Shown: positions 49,258 through 57,701 of the stretch, in pieces | Position numbering within the stretch: the stretch's first letter is position 1 | Layout: each line of letters begins with the position of its first letter | Source of the DNA: an uncultured Collinsella sp. | Lineage (GTDB): Bacteria; Actinomycetota; Coriobacteriia; Coriobacteriales; Coriobacteriaceae | NCBI GenBank assembly: GCA_958403205.1 | Contig: CATXWM010000002.1 | Location: forward strand, 1-64,000 | Length of the DNA stretch: 64,000 nt | Reading direction: 5' to 3' | Translations under genes and position numbers: made by a program | The notes under the pieces: generated by a model | What the model saw: only the letters and a program-made list of their open reading frames with translations | Databases searched by the model: none | What the model was told of the DNA's origin: nothing

Positions 49258-50124
49258 ATGGATTGCCCGGTCACCGCTCGTCCCACCGTTATCGTTATCT
49301 CCGACTCGCTCGGTGATACCGCTTGTGAAGTGGTGCTTGCGGCGTCCGGGCAATTTGATGAAGGGGCTTTTCTTCTCTTGCGCCTGCCCAAGGTGACCTC
49401 GGTGGAGCAGGTGGAGTCGTTTGTGGGCCCGCGCGTCGATGCGGACCATCGCGATATTGCCGTGTTCCACACCATTGTCGATCCGGCGCTTCGCGCCCGC
49501 GTGCTCGATTACCTGGGCATGCTGCATATTCGTTCGGTCGACCTGATTGGCCCGACGCTTGCCGTGCTGTCGTCGCTCATCGGTGTGCCGCCCAAGGGCG
49601 TCGCGGGTGTGATTCACAAGACCGATGACCGCTATTTCCATCGCATCGAGGCCATGGAGTATTTCGTTGAGCACGATGACGGGCGCGGCTGCGACGATCT
49701 GTCGGGAGCCGATATCGTGCTGCTGGGCGTATCGCGTACGTCCAAGACGCCGCTGTCGATGTATTTGGCCTATCAGGGCTACAAGGTCGCCAACGTCCCA
49801 CTGGCGCATGGCATGGAGCCGCCCAAGTCGATTTACGAGGTCGACCCGATGCGCCTGTTCGGCCTGATTTCGACCGTCGATGTGATTTCCGAAATTCGCG
49901 ATAGCCGCTTGGGCGATGACTACGCTCGTGCCGTTGCCGGCTCCTATGCCGAGCCCGAGAGCGTGCGCAGCGAGCTTGAGGAAGCTCGTGCCCTCATGAA
50001 GCGCCTAGGCTGCTTTGTGGTGCGTACCGACGGCAAGGCCATCGAGGAAAGCGCTGCCGAGATCATTAGCCACTTGGAGGAAATCCAAGAAGTCCGTGCC
50101 CGCCGCGCCGCCCGTCGAGCCTAA
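49258..50124 (+). CDS. ppsR: Pyruvate, phosphate dikinase regulatory protein
   Basis: This bifunctional kinase/phosphorylase (DUF299) inactivates PPDK by ADP-dependent phosphorylation of a Thr and reverses it with phosphate. The 288-residue product has VISDSLGDTACEVV at the N-terminus and the P-loop-like GVSRTSKTPLSMYLA near 157-171. Its target, ppdK, lies 250 nt downstream. AGGAG precedes ATG 49258. Confidence 0.94.
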   Translation: MDCPVTARPTVIVISDSLGDTACEVVLAASGQFDEGAFLLLRLPKVTSVEQVESFVGPRVDADHRDIAVFHTIVDPALRARVLDYLGMLHIRSVDLIGPTLAVLSSLIGVPPKGVAGVIHKTDDRYFHRIEAMEYFVEHDDGRGCDDLSGADIVLLGVSRTSKTPLSMYLAYQGYKVANVPLAHGMEPPKSIYEVDPMRLFGLISTVDVISEIRDSRLGDDYARAVAGSYAEPESVRSELEEARALMKRLGCFVVRTDGKAIEESAAEIISHLEEIQEVRARRAARRA

Positions 50125-50203
50125 TAGTAGCAGCATTTTGATAAAGCGATTTAGCAAAAATATCGCATCTGACCTGCACTCTCTTACAGTGGTATCTTCA
50201 TAA

Positions 50204-50298
50204 GGTAACCACCTTTACCTACCGTTTACCGCCAGTTTTAGCACGTTTACCAAACCGCGCATCCTCTGCTTAAGCCCGCTCAAAACCCGCCGTATAGT
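50204..50298 (+). promoter_or_regulatory. ppdK control region: phased TTTACC sites and promoter
   Basis: TTTACC occurs at 50214, 50225 and 50246, spaced 11 and 21 bp (one and two helical turns). GGTAA at 50204 forms an inverted partner to the first. A promoter follows: TTAAGC (50270-50275), 17 bp, TATAGT (50293-50298). ACCCGCC (50285-50291) and GGCGGGT (50318-50324) are inverted repeats around the expected start site. The regulator is unknown. Confidence 0.45.
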
Positions 50299-50373
50299 TC
50301 CCTCACGGCCCACATCTGGCGGGTCGATTCGTTACCACGGTCGTGCGCGTAAGTGCATGGAAGGGGAAGTATC

Positions 50374-53124
50374 GTGAGCGATTGCAAGAGGGTTTACCGT
50401 TTTGGAACCGACGCCCAGGGCACCTGTGTCACTGAGGGCGACAAGTCCATGAACTTCGTGCTTGGCGGCAAGGGCGCAAACCTTGCCGAGATGAGCCGCA
50501 TCGGCCTGCCGGTTCCCGGTGGTTTTACCATTACCTGCCAGACCTGTGTCGAGTACTCCGGTGCCGGCAACGTCTGGCCCGAAGGCGCGCTCGATGAGAT
50601 CGTTACCGCCGAGGAAGAGCTCGAGTCCCGCTGCGGCAAAAAGCTCGGTGACGCCTCCGATCCGCTGCTCGTGTCGGTTCGTTCGGGCGCTCCGTTCTCC
50701 ATGCCCGGCATGATGGACACGGTCCTCAACTTAGGCCTCAACGACGACTCCGTTCAGGGGCTCATCGCCCAGACGCAAAATCCGCGTTTTGCTTGGGATA
50801 GCTACCGCCGCTTTATTCAGATGTTCTCCAACGTCGTTATGGGCGTTGACGCCGACCTGTTCGAGAACGCGCTGACCCTGGCACGCCTGGTCGCCGGCGT
50901 CCGCGTCGACTCCGAGCTTTCGGCCGAGGATCTGCAGGAGCTCGTCGAGACCTTCAAGGGGATCTTCTCCGAGAACGTCGATGCCTCCCTGTATCCCGAG
51001 CTCGAGGTCGCTGACGGCAAGCCCGTCTTCCCGCACGACCCGGAGCTCCAGCTGCGCCTTGCCATCCAGGCCGTCTTTGGCAGCTGGATGAACGAGCGTG
51101 CCTGCATCTACCGCAAGCAGCATGGCATTTCCGACGACCTCGGCACCGCCGTCAACGTGCAGGCCATGGCCTTTGGCAACAAGGGCGAGACCTCTGCGAC
51201 GGGCGTCGCCTTTACGCGTAATCCGGCCGACGGCACCAAGGAGTTCTACGGTGACTTTTTGGTTAATGCCCAGGGCGAGGACGTCGTCGCCGGTATCCGC
51301 AACACCGAGCCCATCGCCGACCTCAAGACCACCCCGGGCCTCGATTCCGCAGGTGAGGAGCTCGAGCGCGTGTTCCTGACGCTCGAGGGCCATTACCGCG
51401 ATATGTGCGATATCGAGTTCACCATAGAGCAGGGTAAGCTCTGGATGCTCCAGACCCGCGTGGGAAAGCGCACTGCTACCGCCGCCCTGCGCATCGCTAT
51501 CGAAATGGTCGAGGAGGGTCTGATCACCCGCGAGGAGGCCGTGAGCCGCATCGACCCCGCGCAGCTCGACCAGCTCCTGCACCCGCAGTTTGACGCCTCC
51601 AAAAAGTACGACGCCCTGGCCAGCGGTCTAAACGCCAGCCCTGGTGCCGCCGTGGGCGAGGTCGTGTTTTCGAGCGACGATGCCGTCGCGCGCGCCAACG
51701 AGGGCCGCAAGGTCATTCTGGTTCGCTGGGAGACCAACCCCGATGACCTGAAGGGCATGGTCGCCGCCGAGGGCATCCTGACCAGTCACGGTGGCAAGAC
51801 GAGCCATGCCGCCGTTATCGCTCGCGGCATGGGTACGCCTTGCGTCTGCGGCGTTGAGCGCTTCCACATCGACGCCGCCGAGAAGGTCGTGCGTATCGAG
51901 GGCAGCGACCGCGTGCTGCGCGAGGGTGATGTCATCTCCATCGACGGTACCCAGGGTATCGTCGTCGACGGTGCCGTTGACCTGGTTTCGGCCGAGCTCA
52001 CCGGCGACCTGGACACCATCCTGTCCTGGGCCGACGAGATTCGCCTGGACGAGACCTGTGGTCATGCCAACCATGTGCGCGTCAACGCCGACAATCCCGA
52101 GGATGCCAAGCTCGCCCTCGAGTTTGGCGCCGAGGCTATTGGCCTGTGCCGCACCGAGCACATGTTCCTGGGCGATCGCAAGAACATCATCCAGAGCTTT
52201 ATCCTGTCTGACGATGAGGCCGTGAAGCAGCAGGCCCTGGCCGACCTGCTCAAGGTTCAGACCGAGGACTTCCTGGCGATGTTCAAGTCCATGTCCGGTC
52301 GCGATGTGGTCGTCCGCCTGCTCGATCCGCCGCTTCATGAGTTCCTGGATAATCCTCGCGAGCTCGAGGTCGCCATCACCAAGAAGGAAGCCGCTGGCGC
52401 CAGCGAGGAAGAGCTTGCCGTCCTGCGCGCCCGCCTGCGTCGTATCGACGGCATGGTCGAGTCCAACCCGATGCTCGGCCTACGCGGCGTGCGCCTGTCC
52501 GTCGTCTTTAGCGATCTGCCGCTCATGCAGGTCCGCGCCGTCGCCACGGCTGCTGCCCACCTTATCAAGGAGGGTGTCGACCCGCGCCCCGAGATCATGG
52601 TTCCGCTCGTTTCCATCACGGCTGAGCATGTCCAGACTCGCGAGGTCATCGAGCGCGTGATCGCCGAGGTTTCCGCCGAGGAGGGCGTCGAGCTCAACAT
52701 TCCCGTGGGCACGATGCTCGAGCTGCCGCGCGCCTGCATGGTCGCCGACGAGATCGCGCAGCACGCAGATTTCTTCTGCTTTGGCACCAACGACCTCACC
52801 CAGACGACCTTCGGCTTCTCCCGCGACGATGCCGAGGCCAAGTTCATTCCGCTGTACATGCACAAGAAGATTCTGAAGGACAACCCCTTCGAGATCATCG
52901 ACACGGCGGTGTTGGAGTTCGTGCGCATGGCCGTCGAGAAGGGTCGTGCCACCAACCCCGACATGCACTTTGGCGTGTGCGGTGAGCACGGCGGCGACCC
53001 CAAGTCCATCAAGGGCCTGTTTAATGTGGCCGACGTGGACTACGTGTCCTGCTCGCCCTATCGCGTACCCCTCGCACGTCTTGCGGCCGCCCAGGCCAAG
53101 CTCGAGGCGGAGCACTCCGCGTAA
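50374..53124 (+). CDS. ppdK: Pyruvate, phosphate dikinase
   Basis: The enzyme reversibly interconverts pyruvate, ATP and Pi with PEP, AMP and PPi. In anaerobes it supports either PEP synthesis or PPi-linked glycolysis. It has 916 residues. An ATP-grasp N-terminus includes LGGKGANLAEM and SVRSGAPFSMPGMMDTVLNLG. The central swivelling domain has GGKTSHAAVIARG with phosphorylated His478 and regulatory Thr476. The C-terminal TIM barrel has GLCRTEHMFL and GVCGEHGGDP with Cys869. GTG 50374 was chosen with AAGGGGAAG upstream; the open frame to 50353 adds seven residues. Control by the adjacent PpsR is expected. Confidence 0.96.
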   Translation: MSDCKRVYRFGTDAQGTCVTEGDKSMNFVLGGKGANLAEMSRIGLPVPGGFTITCQTCVEYSGAGNVWPEGALDEIVTAEEELESRCGKKLGDASDPLLVSVRSGAPFSMPGMMDTVLNLGLNDDSVQGLIAQTQNPRFAWDSYRRFIQMFSNVVMGVDADLFENALTLARLVAGVRVDSELSAEDLQELVETFKGIFSENVDASLYPELEVADGKPVFPHDPELQLRLAIQAVFGSWMNERACIYRKQHGISDDLGTAVNVQAMAFGNKGETSATGVAFTRNPADGTKEFYGDFLVNAQGEDVVAGIRNTEPIADLKTTPGLDSAGEELERVFLTLEGHYRDMCDIEFTIEQGKLWMLQTRVGKRTATAALRIAIEMVEEGLITREEAVSRIDPAQLDQLLHPQFDASKKYDALASGLNASPGAAVGEVVFSSDDAVARANEGRKVILVRWETNPDDLKGMVAAEGILTSHGGKTSHAAVIARGMGTPCVCGVERFHIDAAEKVVRIEGSDRVLREGDVISIDGTQGIVVDGAVDLVSAELTGDLDTILSWADEIRLDETCGHANHVRVNADNPEDAKLALEFGAEAIGLCRTEHMFLGDRKNIIQSFILSDDEAVKQQALADLLKVQTEDFLAMFKSMSGRDVVVRLLDPPLHEFLDNPRELEVAITKKEAAGASEEELAVLRARLRRIDGMVESNPMLGLRGVRLSVVFSDLPLMQVRAVATAAAHLIKEGVDPRPEIMVPLVSITAEHVQTREVIERVIAEVSAEEGVELNIPVGTMLELPRACMVADEIAQHADFFCFGTNDLTQTTFGFSRDDAEAKFIPLYMHKKILKDNPFEIIDTAVLEFVRMAVEKGRATNPDMHFGVCGEHGGDPKSIKGLFNVADVDYVSCSPYRVPLARLAAAQAKLEAEHSA

Positions 53125-53162
53125 CGTTTTGGGTTTAGACGCCTAGCGTAGCCCCCTTCATG

Positions 53163-53194
53163 CCGCCCGTCTCATTCGTGAGGCGGGCGGTTAT
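53163..53194 (+). terminator. Terminator after ppdK
   Basis: CCGCCCGTCTC (53163-53173) pairs with GAGGCGGGCGG (53180-53190) with one wobble around ATTCGT. The T-run is weak. Confidence 0.7.
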
Positions 53195-53236
53195 CATGTG
53201 CGGGTTTTGTCTTTTTGTCTGCGTAAAAAATTGTTC

Positions 53237-53264
53237 TTGCAGCGCAAACCCGCGCGTGTATACT
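53237..53264 (+). promoter_or_regulatory. Promoter of rplS
   Basis: TTGCAG (53237-53242), 16 bp, TATACT (53259-53264), 70 nt before the start codon. Confidence 0.6.
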
Positions 53265-53285
53265 CAAATACGTTTGTTCAACTAC

Positions 53286-53309
53286 GTGCCGGCCAAGGTG
53301 GTACGGCAC
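53286..53309 (+). promoter_or_regulatory. Hairpin in the rplS leader (possible L19 autoregulatory site)
   Basis: GTGCCG (53286-53291) pairs with CGGCAC (53304-53309) in the 5' untranslated region, ending 24 nt before the gene. Ribosomal protein leaders often carry such structures; identity with a known L19 leader was not tested. Confidence 0.35.
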
Positions 53310-53333
53310 CTCTAGAAGAGTAAGGAATTGCAC

Positions 53334-53675
53334 ATGGATTACATCCGCGCAATCGAGCGTCAGCAGATCCGCGAGGACATTCCTCAGGTTCGCGTCGCCG
53401 ACAACGTCAAGGTTCACTACCGCATTAAGGAAGGCGACCGCGAGCGCATCCAGGTCTTCCAGGGCGACGTCATCCGCATGGCCGGCGCCGGTGCCCGCGA
53501 GACTTTCACCGTCCGCAAGATGTCCTTCGGTGTCGGTGTTGAGCGTACCTTCCCGCTTCACAGCCCCAAGATCGCCAAGCTCGAGGTCGTTCGTCATGGT
53601 CGCGTCCGTCGCGCCAAGCTGTACTACCTCCGCGACAAGGTGGGCAAGGCTGCTCGCATCCCCGAGAAGCGCTAA
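53334..53675 (+). CDS. rplS: 50S ribosomal protein L19
   Basis: The product has 113 residues: GDRERIQVFQGDVI, FTVRKMSFGVGVERTFPLHSP and RVRRAKLYYLRDKVGKAARI. L19 lies at the subunit interface. ATG 53334 has AAGGA upstream; an in-frame TTG at 53328 is possible. In many bacteria rplS follows trmD; here it is about 8 kb away with its own promoter and terminator. Confidence 0.97.
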   Translation: MDYIRAIERQQIREDIPQVRVADNVKVHYRIKEGDRERIQVFQGDVIRMAGAGARETFTVRKMSFGVGVERTFPLHSPKIAKLEVVRHGRVRRAKLYYLRDKVGKAARIPEKR

Positions 53676-53709
53676 GAAGATCGCAGCGTCTGTCCACTCG
53701 TTTGGACAC

Positions 53710-53739
53710 AAGGGTCACCTTCGGGTGGCCCTTCTTTTT
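53710..53739 (+). terminator. Terminator after rplS
   Basis: AAGGGTCACC (53710-53719) and GGTGGCCCTT (53724-53733) close a TTCG tetraloop, followed by CTTTTT. Confidence 0.95.
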
Positions 53740-53768
53740 ATCTGATTTGCATGCAAGGAGGGCCTGGT

Positions 53769-54557
53769 ATGGCCAACATGACGAGCTCGGTTTCGGCATC
53801 GCAGGTTGCCGGTGAGTTGGCGAGCGCTACGTTTGAGGAGATTCCCGCCCTCGTGGAGCATTATCGCGAGGACCCGCGCCAGCAGGTGATCAAGGCTTGT
53901 GAACGCGCCCTCAAGCGCCATGCCAAAGAGCTTGCCGAGCGCGAGCGCGTCAATGACATGTACGAGCTTATGCATGAGCTTGGCGGCGATGGGGTGGTCG
54001 TTGGTGTCGATGAGGTGGGTCGCGGATCGGTGGCCGGTCCTTTGACGGTGTGCGCCGTCTGTCTTCCTATGGAGCCGCGCGTTTGGGGTATCAACGATTC
54101 CAAAAAGCTCACGCCTGCGCGCCGCGAGTTGCTCTCGGTGAAGATTGCCAAGGTTGCGACGGCGATCGGTTTTTGCCATATCGCGCCTAAGGATATTGAT
54201 GAGATGGGCATGGCCCGTGCTATCCGTACCGCCGTTGCGGGCGCCGTGGCCGATACGGGGCTCGAGCCCGACTGCGTCCTCATGGATGGCAACCCCTTGG
54301 GCGCTGTTCCCAACGAGCGCGATGTGGTGAAAGGCGATGCCAAGATCGCCTGCATCGCCGCAGCGTCCATCATGGCCAAGGTCACGCGTGACGAGATGAT
54401 GGTCGAGTACGACGCCGAGTACCCCGAGTACCATCTGGCCGAGTCGAAGGGCTATTCGAGCCCCGAGCACATCGAGGCCATTCGCAAACATGGACTTTGT
54501 CCGCTGCATCGCGTGAGCTTTTGCGGAAACTTTCTGCAGACTGAGCGCCTTTTCTAG
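53769..54557 (+). CDS. rnhB: Ribonuclease HII
   Basis: The enzyme removes RNA from RNA-DNA hybrids and misincorporated ribonucleotides. The 262-residue product has the catalytic GVDEVGRGSVAGPL near 79-92, INDSKKLTPARRE, DAKIACIAAASIMAKVTRD in the C-terminal helix region, and HRVSFC. An N-terminal ~75-residue helical extension resembles that of B. subtilis RNase HII. ATG 53769 follows AAGGAGGG; an open frame to 53751 is not needed. Confidence 0.94.
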   Translation: MANMTSSVSASQVAGELASATFEEIPALVEHYREDPRQQVIKACERALKRHAKELAERERVNDMYELMHELGGDGVVVGVDEVGRGSVAGPLTVCAVCLPMEPRVWGINDSKKLTPARRELLSVKIAKVATAIGFCHIAPKDIDEMGMARAIRTAVAGAVADTGLEPDCVLMDGNPLGAVPNERDVVKGDAKIACIAAASIMAKVTRDEMMVEYDAEYPEYHLAESKGYSSPEHIEAIRKHGLCPLHRVSFCGNFLQTERLF

Positions 54558-54606
54558 GCCAATTGTGGAGACAGGGACCTCTGGGGTTTTATAAACCTGC
54601 TGGTAG

Positions 54607-54648
54607 CGGGCCGTATGCAGCACCATTGCTGCGTACGGCCCGTTTTTT
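54607..54648 (+). terminator. Terminator after rnhB
   Basis: A 15-bp stem with one wobble (54607-54621 with 54628-54642) is followed by six T. Confidence 0.95.
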
Positions 54649-54746
54649 GTCGGCATTTGGTCAGCTTTTGGTTTGCTTCCGGTACTTACCCGCATGAAAG
54701 GTGCCCTCATCATCGGGGCAATGCAGTGTGCGGGAAAGGAGACCCC

Positions 54747-55232
54747 ATGAGTGCCGCAAGCAAAAAGAGCAAGACGCAGCAGCTCAAGGAGCGTTGGGAA
54801 AACGGCGAGCTCGACTGCGGGGCGATGACGCCCGAGTTTATCAAGGGACTCAGTCCCCGCGAGCTGGGCATGCTGGGCGAGCTGATCACCATCGACTACT
54901 TTAACGAGCGCGGCTACACCTTGCTGGAGCAGGGTTATCGTTGCACCGAGGGCGAGGCCGATCTGGTGCTGCTCGATGAGCTCGACGATGTCGTGGTGAT
55001 GGCCGAGGTCAAGACCAGACGCGTTGCGCTGGATTGCAACACGCGGGTCTTTCCCGAGGAGGCCGTGGACGCCCAAAAGCAACGCCGCTACCGCCGCATC
55101 GCAAGTTGCTATCTCATGGAGCATTATCCGCTCAAGGCGATTCGCTTCGATGCCGTGGGCGTCACCATCCGCGACGGGCATATTGCCGAGATCGAGCACC
55201 AGTACAACGCGTTCGATTGGCAGGTGTCGTGA
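54747..55232 (+). CDS. yraN: YraN/UPF0102 endonuclease-like protein
   Basis: The 161-residue product has the UPF0102 core from about residue 40 (LGELITIDYFNERGYTLLEQGYRC, EADLVLLDELDDVVVMAEVKTR), a restriction endonuclease-like fold with E-A-D and E-V-K active-site residues. It is conserved beside comM and dprA, suggesting a DNA-processing role. An N-terminal ~35-residue charged extension is present. ATG 54747 follows AAAGGAG; the upstream open frame to 54615 crosses the rnhB terminator and is rejected. Confidence 0.9.
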   Translation: MSAASKKSKTQQLKERWENGELDCGAMTPEFIKGLSPRELGMLGELITIDYFNERGYTLLEQGYRCTEGEADLVLLDELDDVVVMAEVKTRRVALDCNTRVFPEEAVDAQKQRRYRRIASCYLMEHYPLKAIRFDAVGVTIRDGHIAEIEHQYNAFDWQVS

Positions 55233-56755
55233 TGGCGTTCGAGACGTTTGCCGTTCACGCGGCCTGCATCCGCGGCGTCGAGGCGATTCACGTCACGGTC
55301 GAGGTCTCGCTTGCCGGCGGCGTTCCGGGCATTCAGATGCTCGGCATCCCGAGTATGGAGGTGATGGAGTCACGTGGTCGTATTCGCTGTGCGATGCGCT
55401 CGGCCGGCTTTGAGATCCCGCGCTCGGGCATTACGGTCAATCTGGCGCCCGGCGATATTCGCAAGACCGGTAGCGGCTTTGATCTGCCCATCGCCATCGC
55501 GGTTCTAGCGGCCGATGGTCAGATTCCCCGCGACAACCTCGATCGTTGTCTTATCGCCGGTGAGCTCGGCTTGGACGGCACGGTGCTTCCTGTCAAAGGC
55601 GAGGTGGCGTTTCAGCTATTGGCTCGCGACATGGGGCTGTCTTTTATCGCCGGCAGGTCCGACCAGCATGTGCCACTCGCGGGCGTGGATTGCGGCTTTA
55701 TCGACCATCTGTCTCAGCTTGCTCACGGCATGGGCGATGCCGCACGGCACTACTTGGATTCCGAGGGTGTCGAGGCGACCTTTGAGCCCGAGCTCGACTA
55801 TGCCGACGTGCTGGGGCAGGAAGTCGCTAAACGCGGCATGGCGCTTGCGGCGGCAGGAGAACTCGGCTTGCTCATGATCGGGTCTCCGGGATCGGGCAAG
55901 ACGATGCTCGCACGCCGTATGACCGGCATCCTGCCCGAGCTTTCCGTTGAGGATCAGCAGGAGGCACTGTGCATCCATTCGGTTTTGGGTGAGAACATTG
56001 ATGGCTTGTTGGCGGGGCACCGCCCCTTCCGCAGTCCCCACCACAGTATTTCGACCGCAGGCCTTATCGGCGGCGGGCGCCCGGTGCACCCGGGTGAGAT
56101 CAGCCTTGCTCATGGCGGCGTGCTCTTTTTGGACGAGCTTGCCGAGTTTCCCACTGGCGTGCTGCAGACGCTGCGTCAGCCCATCGAGCGCGGCTACGTG
56201 AGGATCGTACGCGTCGACGGGGCTTTTACCTTCCCGTCGCGCTTTCAGCTGCTGGCTGCGAGCAATCCCTGCCCCTGCGGCTTTTTGGGCGATCGCGAGG
56301 TGCCGTGTCGCTGCTCGGCGGCGATGGTCGAGCGCTATCGGTCTAAACTGCGTGGTCCTTTGGCCGACCGTATCGACATGATGATCGATGTGACCCGTCC
56401 CGACCCTCAAGTGATTATCGAGGGTGCGGAGGGCATGTCGTCGGCCGAGTTACGTGACTACGTTGTGCGCGGTCGCGCCTTTCGCGCTTGGCGCGAATCC
56501 CGCATGGACGATGCGGATGCCGAGGCCGAGGATGACGAGACACGGTCCATTGACGGCGTCGTTTCGACCTTTGAGCTCGATGATGCGGCGGAGAAGTGTG
56601 TGCTCGGCCTGTCGAAGCGCACGCATCTCACAGGGCGTGGCATCGTGCGCCTTGTTCGCATTGCGCGCACGATCGCAGATGTCGCCGAGAGCGAGCAAGT
56701 GACGCAGGACCACGTGCTCGAGGCGGCGATGTACCAGGGAAGGAGGGACCAATGA
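55232..56755 (+). CDS. comM: YifB/ComM-family AAA+ ATPase
   Basis: This is a hexameric helicase-type ATPase; in naturally competent bacteria ComM promotes branch migration of incoming DNA. The 507 residues have an N-terminal Lon-like fold (VHAACIRGVEAIHVTVEVSLAGG shown in part, GIPSMEVMESR), Walker A GSPGSGKTML near 217, PHHSIS, Walker B LFLDELAEF, and a zinc-binding-like CPCGFLG...CRC. It overlaps yraN by one base and dprA by four. Confidence 0.93.
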   Translation: MAFETFAVHAACIRGVEAIHVTVEVSLAGGVPGIQMLGIPSMEVMESRGRIRCAMRSAGFEIPRSGITVNLAPGDIRKTGSGFDLPIAIAVLAADGQIPRDNLDRCLIAGELGLDGTVLPVKGEVAFQLLARDMGLSFIAGRSDQHVPLAGVDCGFIDHLSQLAHGMGDAARHYLDSEGVEATFEPELDYADVLGQEVAKRGMALAAAGELGLLMIGSPGSGKTMLARRMTGILPELSVEDQQEALCIHSVLGENIDGLLAGHRPFRSPHHSISTAGLIGGGRPVHPGEISLAHGGVLFLDELAEFPTGVLQTLRQPIERGYVRIVRVDGAFTFPSRFQLLAASNPCPCGFLGDREVPCRCSAAMVERYRSKLRGPLADRIDMMIDVTRPDPQVIIEGAEGMSSAELRDYVVRGRAFRAWRESRMDDADAEAEDDETRSIDGVVSTFELDDAAEKCVLGLSKRTHLTGRGIVRLVRIARTIADVAESEQVTQDHVLEAAMYQGRRDQ

Positions 56756-57687
56756 TGGCTGAGGGGACCTTCGAGCTGCATCCAGGTGACGCGTTGTATC
56801 CCGAGACCGTTTTGGAGCTTTCTGATGTACCTCAGACGCTCTATGTGCGCGGCAACCCCGAGGCGCTTTCGACGCCCGCGCTCTCCATCATCGGTGCGCG
56901 AAAGGCCTCGCCGTATGGTCTTGCCGTGGCAGAGCTTGCGGCGAAGGTGGCGGTTGAGGCGGGAGTGACGGTAGTTTCGGGCGGTGCGGTCGGTTGTGAC
57001 CAGGCCTCGGGTTGGGCTGCGGTCAACGCCGGCGGCAAACACGTTGTGGTGCTGGGGACGGGCGCCGACGTGGTCTACCCGCGTTCGAGCGCGGGGCTGA
57101 TTACGCGCACGCTTGATACGGGTGGCGCGGTCGTGTCGATCTCTCCGTGGGGCATGGGTCCGCGCAAGTTCGCCTTTCCGCGCCGCAATCGCGTAATCGC
57201 GGCCCTGTCGCAAGCCCTCTTTGTATCCGAGGCGGGTATGCCTTCCGGGACGTTTTCCACAGCCGAGGCTGCTATGGATTTGGGGCGCGAACTTCTTGCC
57301 GTGCCGGGGTCGATTCTATCGCCCGAGTCGCGTGGCACGAATTACCTCATTGCGAACGGTGCCTGCTGCATCGTCGACGAGGAATCTATCGAGATGGCTA
57401 TCTCACGCATCTACGGAACCCTGCGCTACTCGCGCCCCGATGCTCCCGGCATTGCCGACCTGGATCCGACGCAGCAGACCGTGATGCATGCGCTCATCGC
57501 CTCTCCGCTCAAGGTCGACGACATCGCGGCACTCGTCTCGCTCGATGCTGTCGGCGTACTCAAACTCTTGGGTTCGCTTGAACTCGAGGGTCTTATCGAG
57601 CGCATGATGGATGGAAGGTATGCGCCCTCCAAGTTTGCCCTTCACGCCCAGACACCCTTCGGTCACAATGGAAAACGTGTCAATTAG
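56752..57687 (+). CDS. dprA: DNA-processing protein DprA
   Basis: DprA loads RecA on incoming single-stranded DNA. The 311-residue product has the Rossmann core (LSIIGARKASPYG, VVSGGAVGCDQASG, HVVVLGTGADVVYP) and a C-terminal winged helix (about 240-300). The usual S-G-L-A-R-G-I-D motif reads SGGAVGCD, and no N-terminal SAM domain is present. It is part of yraN-comM-dprA. Confidence 0.92.
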   Translation: MMAEGTFELHPGDALYPETVLELSDVPQTLYVRGNPEALSTPALSIIGARKASPYGLAVAELAAKVAVEAGVTVVSGGAVGCDQASGWAAVNAGGKHVVVLGTGADVVYPRSSAGLITRTLDTGGAVVSISPWGMGPRKFAFPRRNRVIAALSQALFVSEAGMPSGTFSTAEAAMDLGRELLAVPGSILSPESRGTNYLIANGACCIVDEESIEMAISRIYGTLRYSRPDAPGIADLDPTQQTVMHALIASPLKVDDIAALVSLDAVGVLKLLGSLELEGLIERMMDGRYAPSKFALHAQTPFGHNGKRVN

Positions 57688-57701
57688 AAAGGTGTTTGCA
57701 G

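Noticed and set aside
46221..49475. 1084-residue open frame antisense to glyQ-glyS
   Set aside because: The sense strand encodes unmistakable GlyQ and GlyS; the antisense text is low complexity without domains.
54615..54746. Upstream extension of yraN
   Set aside because: It would start inside the rnhB terminator hairpin; ATG 54747 has an excellent SD.
55034..55231. Upstream extension of comM inside yraN
   Set aside because: It overlaps conserved YraN coding in another frame; ATG 55232 gives the family N-terminus.
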